Assembly: GCA_012841995.1 (NCBI GenBank)
Contig: DUTQ01000199.1
Coordinates: forward strand, 1 to 5,586
Length of the DNA: 5,586 nucleotides
Direction of reading: 5' to 3'
Origin: Thermoanaerobacterales bacterium
Lineage (GTDB): Bacteria > Bacillota > Thermosediminibacteria > Thermosediminibacterales > Tepidanaerobacteraceae
In this document: positions 1 through 5,586 of the stretch, piece by piece
Layout of the letters: each line of letters starts with the position of its first letter
How positions within the stretch are numbered: position 1 is the first letter of the stretch
Translations under genes and position numbers: made by a program
Notes under the pieces: generated by a model
What the model saw: only the letters and a program-made list of their open reading frames with translations
Told to the model about the DNA's origin: nothing
Databases searched by the model: none

Positions 1-80
1 AAATGGTGAATATGTATATTGAGGGCAATTCTATTTGCAATAAATTTAATATAAAAATTCCCAGAAGGGAGTTGTATTGA
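1..80 (+). other. AT-rich leader upstream of hpf
   Basis: This stretch contains no gene that I can support. It ends with a good ribosome binding site, AAGGGAG at 65-71, nine bases ahead of the hpf ATG. TTGAGG (19-24) and TAATAT (47-52) resemble promoter hexamers, but the 22-base spacing is wrong for a sigma-A promoter, so I do not call one. The hpf promoter may lie before the window. Confidence 0.5.
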
Positions 81-617
81 ATGAACATTAAAATCAGTGG
101 TAAAAACATAACCGTTACAAATGCTTTAAAAGAACATGTAAGAAAGAAACTTGGTAAACTTGACAGGTATTTTGATGAGGCTATTGAGGCACAGGTCACT
201 ATGAATGTAGAGAAAGACAGACATATCGTCGAGGTAACTATACCAATGAATGGTATAATACTGCGTGGTGAGACTGAAACCAATGATATGTATGCCTCTG
301 TAGACTTAGTAGTGGAAAAATTAGAGAAACAAATAGAAAAGTATAAAACTAGAATCGCCCGCAGTACAAGGAAAGGTACATTTAAGTTTAATGGCAGCAC
401 TCAACCGCCAAGTGCCGAAAAAAAGGCAGATATTCCCAGAGTTGTAAAGGTCAAGCGCTTTGCGATTAAGCCTATGGACGTTGAGGAAGCAACTATGCAG
501 ATGGATTTACTTCAACATGATTTCTTTGTATTTTTAAATGCGGAAACAAATGAGGTTAATGTAGTTTATAAGAGGAAAGATGGAAATTATGGTTTGATAG
601 AGCCAGAATTGTCATAA
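81..617 (+). CDS. hpf: Long-form ribosome hibernation promoting factor (HPF)
   Basis: The 178-residue product matches the long HPF family, which binds the 30S subunit in the mRNA/tRNA channel and dimerises 70S ribosomes into inactive 100S particles when growth slows. Residues 1 to about 98 form the S30AE/RaiA domain, starting MNIKISGKNI and carrying the basic helix around 77-98. A charged linker follows (about 99-117). The C-terminal dimerisation domain (about 118-178) holds the hallmark stretch DFFVFLNAETNEVNVVY at 147-163 and ends in GLIEPELS. The short gamma-proteobacterial HPF/YfiA proteins lack this second domain, so the gene is of the Gram-positive type. The ATG start is supported by AAGGGAG at 65-71. 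The gene is intact, ends in TAA, and is followed by a hairpin terminator. Stress or stationary-phase control is usual for the family, but I see no alternative-sigma promoter in the 80 bases available. Confidence 0.97.
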   Translation: MNIKISGKNITVTNALKEHVRKKLGKLDRYFDEAIEAQVTMNVEKDRHIVEVTIPMNGIILRGETETNDMYASVDLVVEKLEKQIEKYKTRIARSTRKGTFKFNGSTQPPSAEKKADIPRVVKVKRFAIKPMDVEEATMQMDLLQHDFFVFLNAETNEVNVVYKRKDGNYGLIEPELS

Positions 618-641
618 GGGAATTTGCAGATAAAAACTTAA

Positions 642-662
642 TATGAGATTACATATCTCATA
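642..662. repeat. Perfect 8-bp inverted repeat downstream of hpf
   Basis: TATGAGAT (642-649) and ATCTCATA (655-662) are exact reverse complements separated by five bases. The element lies 24 bases after the hpf stop and 7 bases before the next hairpin (670-701). In RNA it would form a modest AU-rich stem that could protect the hpf mRNA 3' end; as DNA it resembles a dyad operator. It has no T-tract of its own. The function is not known. Confidence 0.5.
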
Positions 663-669
663 GCATTGT

Positions 670-705
670 TAAACAACCTGCCATAAAAAGCAGGTTGTTT
701 ATAAT
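670..705 (+). terminator. Probable intrinsic terminator after hpf
   Basis: A perfect 12-bp stem is formed by 670-681 (TAAACAACCTGC) and 690-701 (GCAGGTTGTTTA), with an eight-base loop CATAAAAA. The bases that follow (ATAATTTTAG, from 701) are AT-rich and include a short T4 run, though not a long pure T-tract. The position, 52 bases after the hpf stop and before a gene with its own strong ribosome binding site, fits a rho-independent terminator. Partial read-through into the next gene is possible. The A-rich loop and 5' side make a good bidirectional terminator unlikely. Confidence 0.75.
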
Positions 706-794
706 TTTAGCAGGAATTAGCAAGTATAAGTAGAATTCATAGAAAAAGAACTTGGTTTAATAGGACAAGCTATCAAATTGATATAAATAGATAT

Positions 795-802
795 GAGGTG
801 AT
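795..802 (+). promoter_or_regulatory. Ribosome binding site that sets a TTG start at 807
   Basis: GAGGTGAT is a full eight-base match to the 16S rRNA anti-Shine-Dalgarno tail. The in-frame GTG at 798 is embedded in it and cannot be its start codon. The next in-frame start, TTG at 807, is six bases past GAGGTG, an ideal distance. A TGATATAAA string at 779-787 resembles an extended -10 element but would place the transcript start almost on this site, so I do not call it a promoter. Confidence 0.8.
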
Positions 803-806
803 AATT

Positions 807-1046
807 TTGCCCGACGACTCTAAAATCTTGTCAATAATTAAAAAAAGTGAGCAAGTCTTGAATAAGATTAATGGTATATCGTCTGCAAAAATAATTACAT
901 CACAAGACGGGGAAATTTCTGAAATTCACGTAGTTTCTAATTCCAGGGGAAGCAAAAAATCATTAGTGCGGTGTATAGAATCCACTTTAATCACATTTAT
1001 AGGTTCAGAACTGGGATACTTTGTTGAAAAAAAATTACGCAAGTGA
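807..1046 (+). CDS. Small conserved-type protein of unknown function
   Basis: From the TTG at 807 this encodes a 79-residue protein (an earlier GTG at 798 lies inside the ribosome binding site). I do not know its function. It is soluble-looking, with no signal peptide, membrane segment or cysteine motif (a single Cys). The pattern SAKI-T--GEI-EIHV followed by R--K--VR-IES-L (about residues 26-64) recalls, from memory, a small domain found in hypothetical proteins of Firmicutes and Actinobacteria, which usually continues into a segment like KKIS-AQ. Here the zero frame ends EKKLRK right after an A8 run (1027-1034). A -1 shift on that run would instead give EKKITQVIKLCRS and stop at TAG 1064-1066, which resembles the remembered family tail more. 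The protein may therefore be slightly truncated by an indel, or have two C-termini. It lies between hpf and secA, flanked by hairpins on both sides. That the gene is real is supported by its strong ribosome binding site and intact frame. Confidence 0.75.
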   Translation: MPDDSKILSIIKKSEQVLNKINGISSAKIITSQDGEISEIHVVSNSRGSKKSLVRCIESTLITFIGSELGYFVEKKLRK

Positions 1047-1068
1047 TAAAATTATGTAGATCATAGTA

Positions 1069-1095
1069 ACAAGGAACCTTTTTATGGTTCCTTGT
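1069..1095 (+). terminator. Hairpin between the small gene and secA; weak terminator or attenuator
   Basis: ACAAGGAACC (1069-1078) and GGTTCCTTGT (1086-1095) form a perfect 10-bp stem with loop TTTTTAT. The bases after the stem, AAACTTTACAG, are not a proper T-tract, so termination efficiency is uncertain and a role in mRNA processing or attenuation is equally possible. It starts 22 bases after the zero-frame stop of the small gene, only two bases after the alternative -1 frame stop (TAG 1064-1066), and ends 29 bases before the secA ribosome binding site. Confidence 0.55.
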
Positions 1096-1124
1096 AAACT
1101 TTACAGCCATTTCCTCAATTTAAC

Positions 1125-1132
1125 GAGGTGAT
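1125..1132 (+). promoter_or_regulatory. Ribosome binding site that sets the secA start at TTG 1137
   Basis: GAGGTGAT again matches the anti-Shine-Dalgarno tail over eight bases. The in-frame GTG at 1128 overlaps this element and is ruled out as the start; TTG at 1137 is six bases past GAGGTG. CCTC at 1113-1116 could pair with GAGG at 1125-1128 across an eight-base loop, a weak four-pair stem that might partly cover the site. Confidence 0.8.
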
Positions 1133-1136
1133 TTTA

Positions 1137-3644
1137 TTGTTAAATAATCTTTTAACGAAAATTTTTGGAGATGCAAATGAAAAGGAAATAAAAAAACTGA
1201 ATAAAGTTGTGGAACAAGTCAATGAACTTGAACCTCAAATAAAAAAGCTTTCTGACGAAGAGCTAAAGGGTAAGACCGATGAGTTCAAGGAGAGGCTTGA
1301 AAAAGGAGAAACCCTTGATGACATTCTTGTCGAAGCATTTGCTGTGGTCCGTGAAGCCTCATGGCGCACACTGGGCATGAGGCCTTTTGATGTTCAGGTG
1401 CTTGGTGGAATAGTACTTCACCAGGGAAGAATAGCGGAGATGAAGACAGGAGAGGGTAAGACCCTGGTCGCTACCATGCCTGTATATTTAAATGCGTTGT
1501 CAGGGAAGGGTGTCCATGTTATCACTGTAAATGATTATCTGGCGCGAAGAGATAGCGAATGGATGGGTAAGATCTATGAATTTTTAGGGCTTAAAGTTGG
1601 ACTCATAGTCCACGGTCTCAACTATGAAGAGAGGAAAGAAGCCTATAATGCAGATATAACTTATGGTACTAACAATGAGTTTGGGTTTGACTATCTAAGG
1701 GATAATATGGTGCTATATAAAGAGAATATGGTTCAAAGACCGTTGAATTTTGCAATAGTTGACGAAGTTGACAGTATCTTGATTGATGAGGCCAGGACAC
1801 CGCTAATCATATCAGGTCAAGCAGAGCAGTCTACAGAGATATACAATAAATTTGCGCGGTTTGTTCCAAAACTAAAAAAAGATGAAGATTATACTGTGGA
1901 CGAAAAGGCACACAGTGTCATGCCTACTGAAAAAGGGATAAAAAAGACAGAGAATCTTCTAGGTGTTGCAAATTTGTATGATGAAGAAAATATGGAGCTT
2001 TTACACCATCTTCAACAGGCGCTTAAAGCCCATGCCTTGATGAAAAGAGACAGGGATTATGTTGTAAAAAACGGTGAAGTTATTATTGTCGATGAGTTTA
2101 CAGGTAGACTCATGTTAGGCCGAAGATATAGCGAAGGTCTTCATCAAGCCATTGAGGCAAAAGAGGGTGTGAAGGTTGAACACGAAAGCAAAACCCTTGC
2201 AACCATAACATTTCAGAACTATTTCAGGATGTATAATAAGTTATCAGGCATGACAGGTACTGCAGCTACAGAAGAAGAGGAATTCAGGAAAATTTATGGA
2301 CTTGATGTTGTCGTAATACCTACTAATAAGCCAATGATTAGGGTAGATCACCCAGATGCTATATACAAGACAGAAAGTGGAAAATTTGAGGCAGTTGTAA
2401 GGGAAATAGAGGAATGTTACAAAAAAGGGCAGCCGGTGCTTGTGGGCACCATTTCGATTGAAAAATCTGAAATGCTGAGTTCGATGCTCAAGAGGAAGGG
2501 TATACCTCATGAAGTGCTTAATGCTAAGTACCATGAGAAAGAAGCGGAGATTATTGCAAGGGCAGGTCAAAAGGGAGCTGTAACCATTGCTACGAATATG
2601 GCTGGTAGAGGAACAGATATTGTTTTAGGTGAAGGAGTAGCGGAACTGGGAGGTCTCCATATTATTGGAACAGAAAGACACGAATCTCGACGCATTGACA
2701 ACCAGCTGCGCGGTCGTGCCGGTCGTCAAGGTGATCCGGGCTCTTCCAGATTCTATATTTCACTTGAAGACGATTTAATGAGATTATTCGGTTCAGATAA
2801 TATAAAAGGTGTTATGGATAAACTTGGCATGGAAGAAGATCAGCCTATAGAACATCCGATTATAACAAGAGCTATAGAAAATGCCCAAAAGAAGGTTGAA
2901 TCACACAACTTTGATATACGTAAACACGTATTAGAATATGATGATGTAATGAATACTCAGCGTGAGGTCATCTATTCTCAAAGAAGAAGAGTGCTGGAAA
3001 ATGAGGATTTAAAAGATAGCATAAAGGAAATGATAGCACAAGTTATAGAGCAAATACTGGATATTTATGCTGGCAAGGAGATACATCCGGAAGAGTGGAA
3101 CCTTAAAGGTCTTACTAATTACATTGGGGATATATTTCCGTTTAAATATGAGATAAGCTTTGCTGAAGATATTACCAGGGATCAGATTTTTGATGCGCTT
3201 TTAGATAAAGCATTAGCTGCCTATGAGAAAAAGGAAGAAGAAATTGGCAGTGACACTATGCGGGAATTAGAAAGGTTTATCATGCTCAAAGTAGTTGATG
3301 AGAAGTGGATGGACCATATAGATGCTATGGACCAATTAAGAGAAGGTATAGGGCTTAGAGCTTATGGTCAAAGAGATCCAGTGATTGAGTATAAGATTGA
3401 AGGATTCGATATGTTCCAAGAAATGATAAACAGTATTCAAGAGGATACAATACGCTACTTATTCAGAGCTCATATTAAAACACCGCAAGAGAGAAAGCAA
3501 CCAACTTACAATGTTGCCTATTCACATGGTGAAGGCGATGAGAAACCACAGCCAATAAGGAAGAAAAAGAAAATAGGGAGAAACGATCCTTGCCCATGTG
3601 GCAGTGGGAAAAAGTATAAAAAGTGCTGTGGACGCAATGTTTAG
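1137..3644 (+). CDS. secA: Protein translocase ATPase SecA
   Basis: SecA is the cytosolic ATPase motor that pushes unfolded preproteins through the SecYEG channel. From TTG 1137 the protein has 835 residues, close to the B. subtilis protein (about 840) and shorter than E. coli SecA (901). The first nucleotide-binding domain has Walker A MKTGEGKT (102-109) and Walker B VDEVD (208-212). The preprotein crosslinking domain follows from about 225 to 370, and GMTGTA lies at 371-376. The second nucleotide-binding domain has [13 protein letters not shown] (487-499) and the arginine-rich [13 protein letters not shown] (523-537). The scaffold and wing region (about 570-780) includes VLEYDDVMN (598-606) and [19 protein letters not shown] (717-735). 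The C-terminal tail holds a zinc site, [14 protein letters not shown] (819-832), of form C-x-C-x8-C-C, with Cys where many SecA proteins have His; this is a common variant and should still bind zinc. The gene is intact, ends in TAG, and runs into prfB after 37 bases with no terminator. A longer start at GTG 1128 is disfavoured because it overlaps the ribosome binding site. Confidence 0.98.
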   Translation: MLNNLLTKIFGDANEKEIKKLNKVVEQVNELEPQIKKLSDEELKGKTDEFKERLEKGETLDDILVEAFAVVREASWRTLGMRPFDVQVLGGIVLHQGRIAEMKTGEGKTLVATMPVYLNALSGKGVHVITVNDYLARRDSEWMGKIYEFLGLKVGLIVHGLNYEERKEAYNADITYGTNNEFGFDYLRDNMVLYKENMVQRPLNFAIVDEVDSILIDEARTPLIISGQAEQSTEIYNKFARFVPKLKKDEDYTVDEKAHSVMPTEKGIKKTENLLGVANLYDEENMELLHHLQQALKAHALMKRDRDYVVKNGEVIIVDEFTGRLMLGRRYSEGLHQAIEAKEGVKVEHESKTLATITFQNYFRMYNKLSGMTGTAATEEEEFRKIYGLDVVVIPTNKPMIRVDHPDAIYKTESGKFEAVVREIEECYKKGQPVLVGTISIEKSEMLSSMLKRKGIPHEVLNAKYHEKEAEIIARAGQKGAVTIATNMAGRGTDIVLGEGVAELGGLHIIGTERHESRRIDNQLRGRAGRQGDPGSSRFYISLEDDLMRLFGSDNIKGVMDKLGMEEDQPIEHPIITRAIENAQKKVESHNFDIRKHVLEYDDVMNTQREVIYSQRRRVLENEDLKDSIKEMIAQVIEQILDIYAGKEIHPEEWNLKGLTNYIGDIFPFKYEISFAEDITRDQIFDALLDKALAAYEKKEEEIGSDTMRELERFIMLKVVDEKWMDHIDAMDQLREGIGLRAYGQRDPVIEYKIEGFDMFQEMINSIQEDTIRYLFRAHIKTPQERKQPTYNVAYSHGEGDEKPQPIRKKKKIGRNDPCPCGSGKKYKKCCGRNV

Positions 3645-3667
3645 TTGCTAAATCTGATAAATTGTGA

Positions 3668-3674
3668 AAGGCGG
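3668..3674 (+). promoter_or_regulatory. Ribosome binding site for prfB, pointing to a TTG start
   Basis: AAGGCGG differs from the ideal AAGGAGG by one base and lies seven bases ahead of TTG 3682. The only other in-frame starts before the frameshift site (GTG 3706 and ATG 3715) have no such site and would remove part of the first helix of RF2. The 3645-3681 gap holds no hairpin, so secA and prfB are probably in one transcript. Confidence 0.7.
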
Positions 3675-3681
3675 GATAAAT

Positions 3682-4780
3682 TTGTTTGAGGAATACAGAG
3701 AACAGGTGGAAACCATGGGACAGATAATATCTGAATTGAGGGATTCACTTTGAAGTTGAGAAAACCAGACAGCGAATAAAAAATCTTGAAAAAGTTACAG
3801 TTGAAGCGGGTTTTTGGGATGATCAGCAAAATGCTCAAAAAGTGCTGCAAGAGTTGAACCATCACAAGGATAAGCTTGAGAGATATATTGGACTTGAGAA
3901 AGATTTTGGGGACTTAGAGGCTCTTATAGAATTGGGTGTAGAAACTTGTGACTTGGAGTTAGAACATGAGATTAAGCGGGAAATTAAAAGATTTAGCAAG
4001 AAGCTTGAGGAAATAAAACTGGAAACACTCTTTTATGGCAGATATGACAGAAGAAACGCTATTATATCTTTACATGCAGGTGCTGGTGGAACCGAGGCAC
4101 AGGATTGGGTTAGTATGTTACTTAGAATGTACACCCGTTGGGCTGAAGGCAAGGGATTTACAGTTGAAACATTGGATATTTTGCCTGGAGATGAAGCAGG
4201 AGTCAAAAGTGCCACACTTCTTATCAAGGGCTTTAATGCATTTGGCCATCTAAAATCTGAAAAAGGAGTTCACAGGTTAGTTCGCATATCGCCATTTGAT
4301 TCTGGAGGCCGCCGCCATACATCTTTTGCCTCTGTTGACGTCATGCCGGAAATAGATGATGATTTGAAGATTGAAATAAGGCCTGAAGATTTAAAGATAG
4401 ATACCTATAGATCTGGTGGGGCTGGAGGTCAGCATGTAAATAAAACTGATTCTGCGGTAAGAATAACACATTTACCAACTGGCATTGTTGTCTCATGTCA
4501 AAATGAGCGCTCACAGCAAAGCAATCGGACTATTGCCATGAAAATACTAAAAGCTAAACTATTTGATCTTTATCAGGAAGAACAGCAAAAAGAAATTGAT
4601 AAAATCCGTGGAGATCAGAGAGAAATAGCTTGGGGCAGTCAAATAAGGTCTTATGTTTTTCATCCTTATAGCATGGTCAAAGACCACAGGACAGATGTAG
4701 AGGTAGGCAATGTGCAAGCAGTGATGGATGGGGAAATTGATGAATTCATAATAGCATTTCTAAAACTGCGGGCAAAATAG
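3682..4780 (+). CDS. prfB: Peptide chain release factor 2 (RF2), with programmed +1 frameshift
   Basis: RF2 recognises UGA and UAA stop codons in the ribosomal A site and triggers release of the finished protein. The gene is read in two frames. 3682-3750 codes for 23 residues (first TTTGAGGAATAC, i.e. FEEY, after the TTG) and reaches TGA at 3751. Skipping T3751 continues as GAA GTT GAG (EVE) from 3752 to TAG at 4778-4780. The joined protein has 365 residues, the same as E. coli RF2. It carries the family landmark GFWDD near residues 43-47, [10 protein letters not shown] (133-142), the SPF anticodon-like tripeptide (203-205) that marks RF2 rather than RF1, and the catalytic GGQ (248-250). Low RF2 slows decoding of the internal UGA and favours the shift, so the protein controls its own level. 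It is coupled to secA upstream. A start-to-stop ORF search finds only 3842-4780 (from an internal GTG) and loses the N-terminal part; that is an artefact. This is not a damaged gene, because the break is exactly at the known RF2 shift point. Confidence 0.96.
3738..3753 (+). promoter_or_regulatory. prfB programmed +1 frameshift site
   Basis: The shift codon and stop are CTT TGA (3748-3753), as in nearly all frameshifted prfB genes. The internal Shine-Dalgarno-like element is GAGGG (3738-3742), at the same codon position as AGGGGG in E. coli and B. subtilis but with two of the G residues replaced (AGG GAT instead of AGG GGG). The base after TGA is A, where C is usual. Two codons later the zero frame meets a second TGA (3757-3759). 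The +1 product reads LRDSLEVE across the junction, closely matching the family form R-GSLD-E. Confidence 0.92.
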
Positions 4781-4935
4781 TTAAATATTTATTTATTTTA
4801 GCAGTAGCCAGCTGTCAGGGTAGCAAAGTTCAAGCTTAAAATTTTTAAACATAAGTAATTTATTACACTTACAAAAAAAGGTATTAGTTATGATTTGACG
4901 AATATTGAATATGACTATTTTTTTGAAGGATGATT
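4781..4935 (+). other. AT-rich gap between prfB and comF
   Basis: No gene or strong hairpin is visible in these 155 bases, so there is no clear terminator for secA-prfB. The near-palindrome around 4836-4848 (TTAAAATTTTTAA) has no loop and is not a terminator. TATGAT at 4889-4894 is one base from a sigma-A -10 hexamer but lacks a good -35 at 17 bases; TTGACG at 4895-4900 is a good -35 but is followed by only TATTTT at 15 bases. A weak comF promoter is possible but unproven. AAGGA at 4926-4930 is the comF ribosome binding site. Confidence 0.5.
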
Positions 4936-5586
4936 ATGTTGAATTTTTTTGATATCCTTTACCCACAAAAACCCTATTGTATTTCCTGCAATAAAAGATT
5001 AAAACCTAATGAATATATATTATGTAATGAGTGTAATGGTAAAATTGATGTCATAAAGCCTCCTGTATGTTTAAAATGTGGGCGTGAATTAGGCTTTTCC
5101 TACCAAAGGCAAACAACTTGCAGCGAATGCAGCAAAAGCCACCTTCACTTTGTTGAAGCTCGCGCATACGGCCATTACAATGGGGTCTTAAAAAAGCTCA
5201 TATATGAATTTAAATATAAGAGAAGGCGAGAAGTTTCGAAGGTTTTAAGCGAAAAAATGGTAAAAACTATAAATCGCCTTGATTGGCCTAAATTTGACTG
5301 GCTTGTCCCTACTCCCCTACATGTAAAAAGGCAAAGAGAACGAGGTTTTAATCAGTCTGAATTGCTTGCAAGGGAAATGAGCAAAGTGTTAGAAACATCC
5401 TTATTCAACGGTTTGGTCAGAGTAAAATACACAGAGCATCAGACACTTCTAGACAAATCATCCAGGGAAAAGAACCTTGAGGGAGCTTTTGATGTCATTA
5501 AAAAACAAGATATAAATGGGAAAAGACTGCTCCTTGTAGACGATGTATATACAACAGGCGCTACGGCCGAACAGTGTGCAAAGAGT
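4936..5586 (+). CDS. comF: ComF family protein (phosphoribosyltransferase fold), 3' end missing
   Basis: The first 217 residues are present; family members are usually about 230-240 long, so perhaps 15-25 are missing beyond the window. ComF proteins (ComFC in B. subtilis) are cytosolic and needed for natural DNA uptake in competent species; homologues are also widespread in species not known to be competent. The N-terminal zinc-ribbon part has four CxxC pairs: C15/C18, C30/C33, C45/C48 and C62/C65. The type I phosphoribosyltransferase core follows, with Y-FKYKRRRE (90-99), the family signature VPTPLHVKRQRERGFNQSEL (124-143), and the PRPP-binding loop LLLVDDVYTTGAT (198-210). The start ATG 4936 has AAGGA five bases upstream; the in-frame ATG at 4930 overlaps that site, and an in-frame TGA at 4924 blocks any longer start. 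It follows prfB by 155 bases and may be in its own unit. In many Clostridia and Bacilli comF adjoins flagellar genes such as flgM, which could follow here. Confidence 0.95.
   Translation, partial: MLNFFDILYPQKPYCISCNKRLKPNEYILCNECNGKIDVIKPPVCLKCGRELGFSYQRQTTCSECSKSHLHFVEARAYGHYNGVLKKLIYEFKYKRRREVSKVLSEKMVKTINRLDWPKFDWLVPTPLHVKRQRERGFNQSELLAREMSKVLETSLFNGLVRVKYTEHQTLLDKSSREKNLEGAFDVIKKQDINGKRLLLVDDVYTTGATAEQCAKS

Noticed and set aside
19..52. Sigma-A promoter for hpf (TTGAGG with TAATAT)
   Set aside because: The spacing is 22 bases, outside the workable range, and the sequence is AT-rich enough to give such matches by chance.
779..787. Extended -10 promoter element TGATATAAA ahead of the small gene
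   Set aside because: There is no -35 hexamer at proper spacing, and the transcript would start almost on the ribosome binding site at 795.
2244..2570. 108-codon open frame on the minus strand inside secA
   Set aside because: It lies wholly within the well-conserved secA coding region, has no recognisable protein features, and reads as an antisense shadow of the second ATPase domain.
3682..3841. prfB as a pseudogene or truncated gene because of the in-frame TGA
   Set aside because: The break is CTT TGA at the conserved RF2 position, the joined protein is full length at 365 residues, and SPF and GGQ are intact; this is programmed frameshifting.
3641..3865. 74-codon open frame on the minus strand over the secA-prfB junction
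   Set aside because: It covers the conserved prfB N-terminal region and frameshift site, has no ribosome binding site that I can see, and gives a protein with no recognisable motif.
4033..4253. Two short overlapping open frames, one on each strand, inside prfB
   Set aside because: Both overlap the conserved [10 protein letters not shown] region of RF2 and are alternative-frame shadows.
1..5586. CRISPR array, insertion sequence, tRNA, rRNA, phage or defence genes
   Set aside because: I saw no regularly spaced repeats, transposase motifs, tRNA-like folds or defence-type proteins; all long frames are explained by housekeeping genes.

Overview
The window looks like chromosomal housekeeping DNA from a low-GC Firmicute, most likely a member of the Clostridia. 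The evidence is AT-rich sequence, strong GAGGTGAT-type ribosome binding sites, frequent TTG starts, a long-form (Gram-positive type) HPF, a SecA of Bacillus/Clostridium size, and the hpf-secA-prfB order, which is also found in Bacillus subtilis (yvyD-secA-prfB). I cannot name a genus from this sequence alone. All genes lie on the + strand.

Layout: 1-80 is an AT-rich leader with no convincing promoter. 81-617 is hpf, the ribosome hibernation factor. 618-794 is a gap holding a perfect 8-bp palindrome (642-662) and a 12-bp terminator-like hairpin (670-701). 807-1046 is a small gene of unknown function with a TTG start. Close to its 3' end is a run of eight A residues; a -1 shift there gives a different, longer tail ending at 1066. 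1069-1095 is a 10-bp hairpin just after that alternative stop. 1137-3644 is secA, also with a TTG start, complete from the Walker A motif to the C-terminal zinc-binding tail. 3682-4780 is prfB (peptide release factor 2), read through a programmed +1 frameshift at CTT TGA (3748-3753), so that an annotation by simple ORF calling would lose its first 50 or so residues. 4781-4935 is an AT-rich gap with no clear terminator. 4936-5586 is comF, cut by the window end.

How the genes fit together: HPF pairs and silences 70S ribosomes in slow growth, SecA drives protein export through SecYEG, and RF2 releases proteins at UGA and UAA. secA and prfB are 37 nt apart without a terminator and are probably co-transcribed. 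The hairpins separate hpf, the small gene and secA into units that may be partly uncoupled. ComF is a phosphoribosyltransferase-fold protein linked to DNA uptake and processing; in many Firmicutes it sits next to late flagellar genes, which may follow beyond the window.

This is mostly an ordinary, conserved region and I see no evidence of a new multi-gene system. The points most worth checking are the poly-A slip site in the small gene, the weak and atypical RF2 frameshift signal with a second in-frame UGA, and the possible regulatory role of the small gene and hairpins directly ahead of secA.
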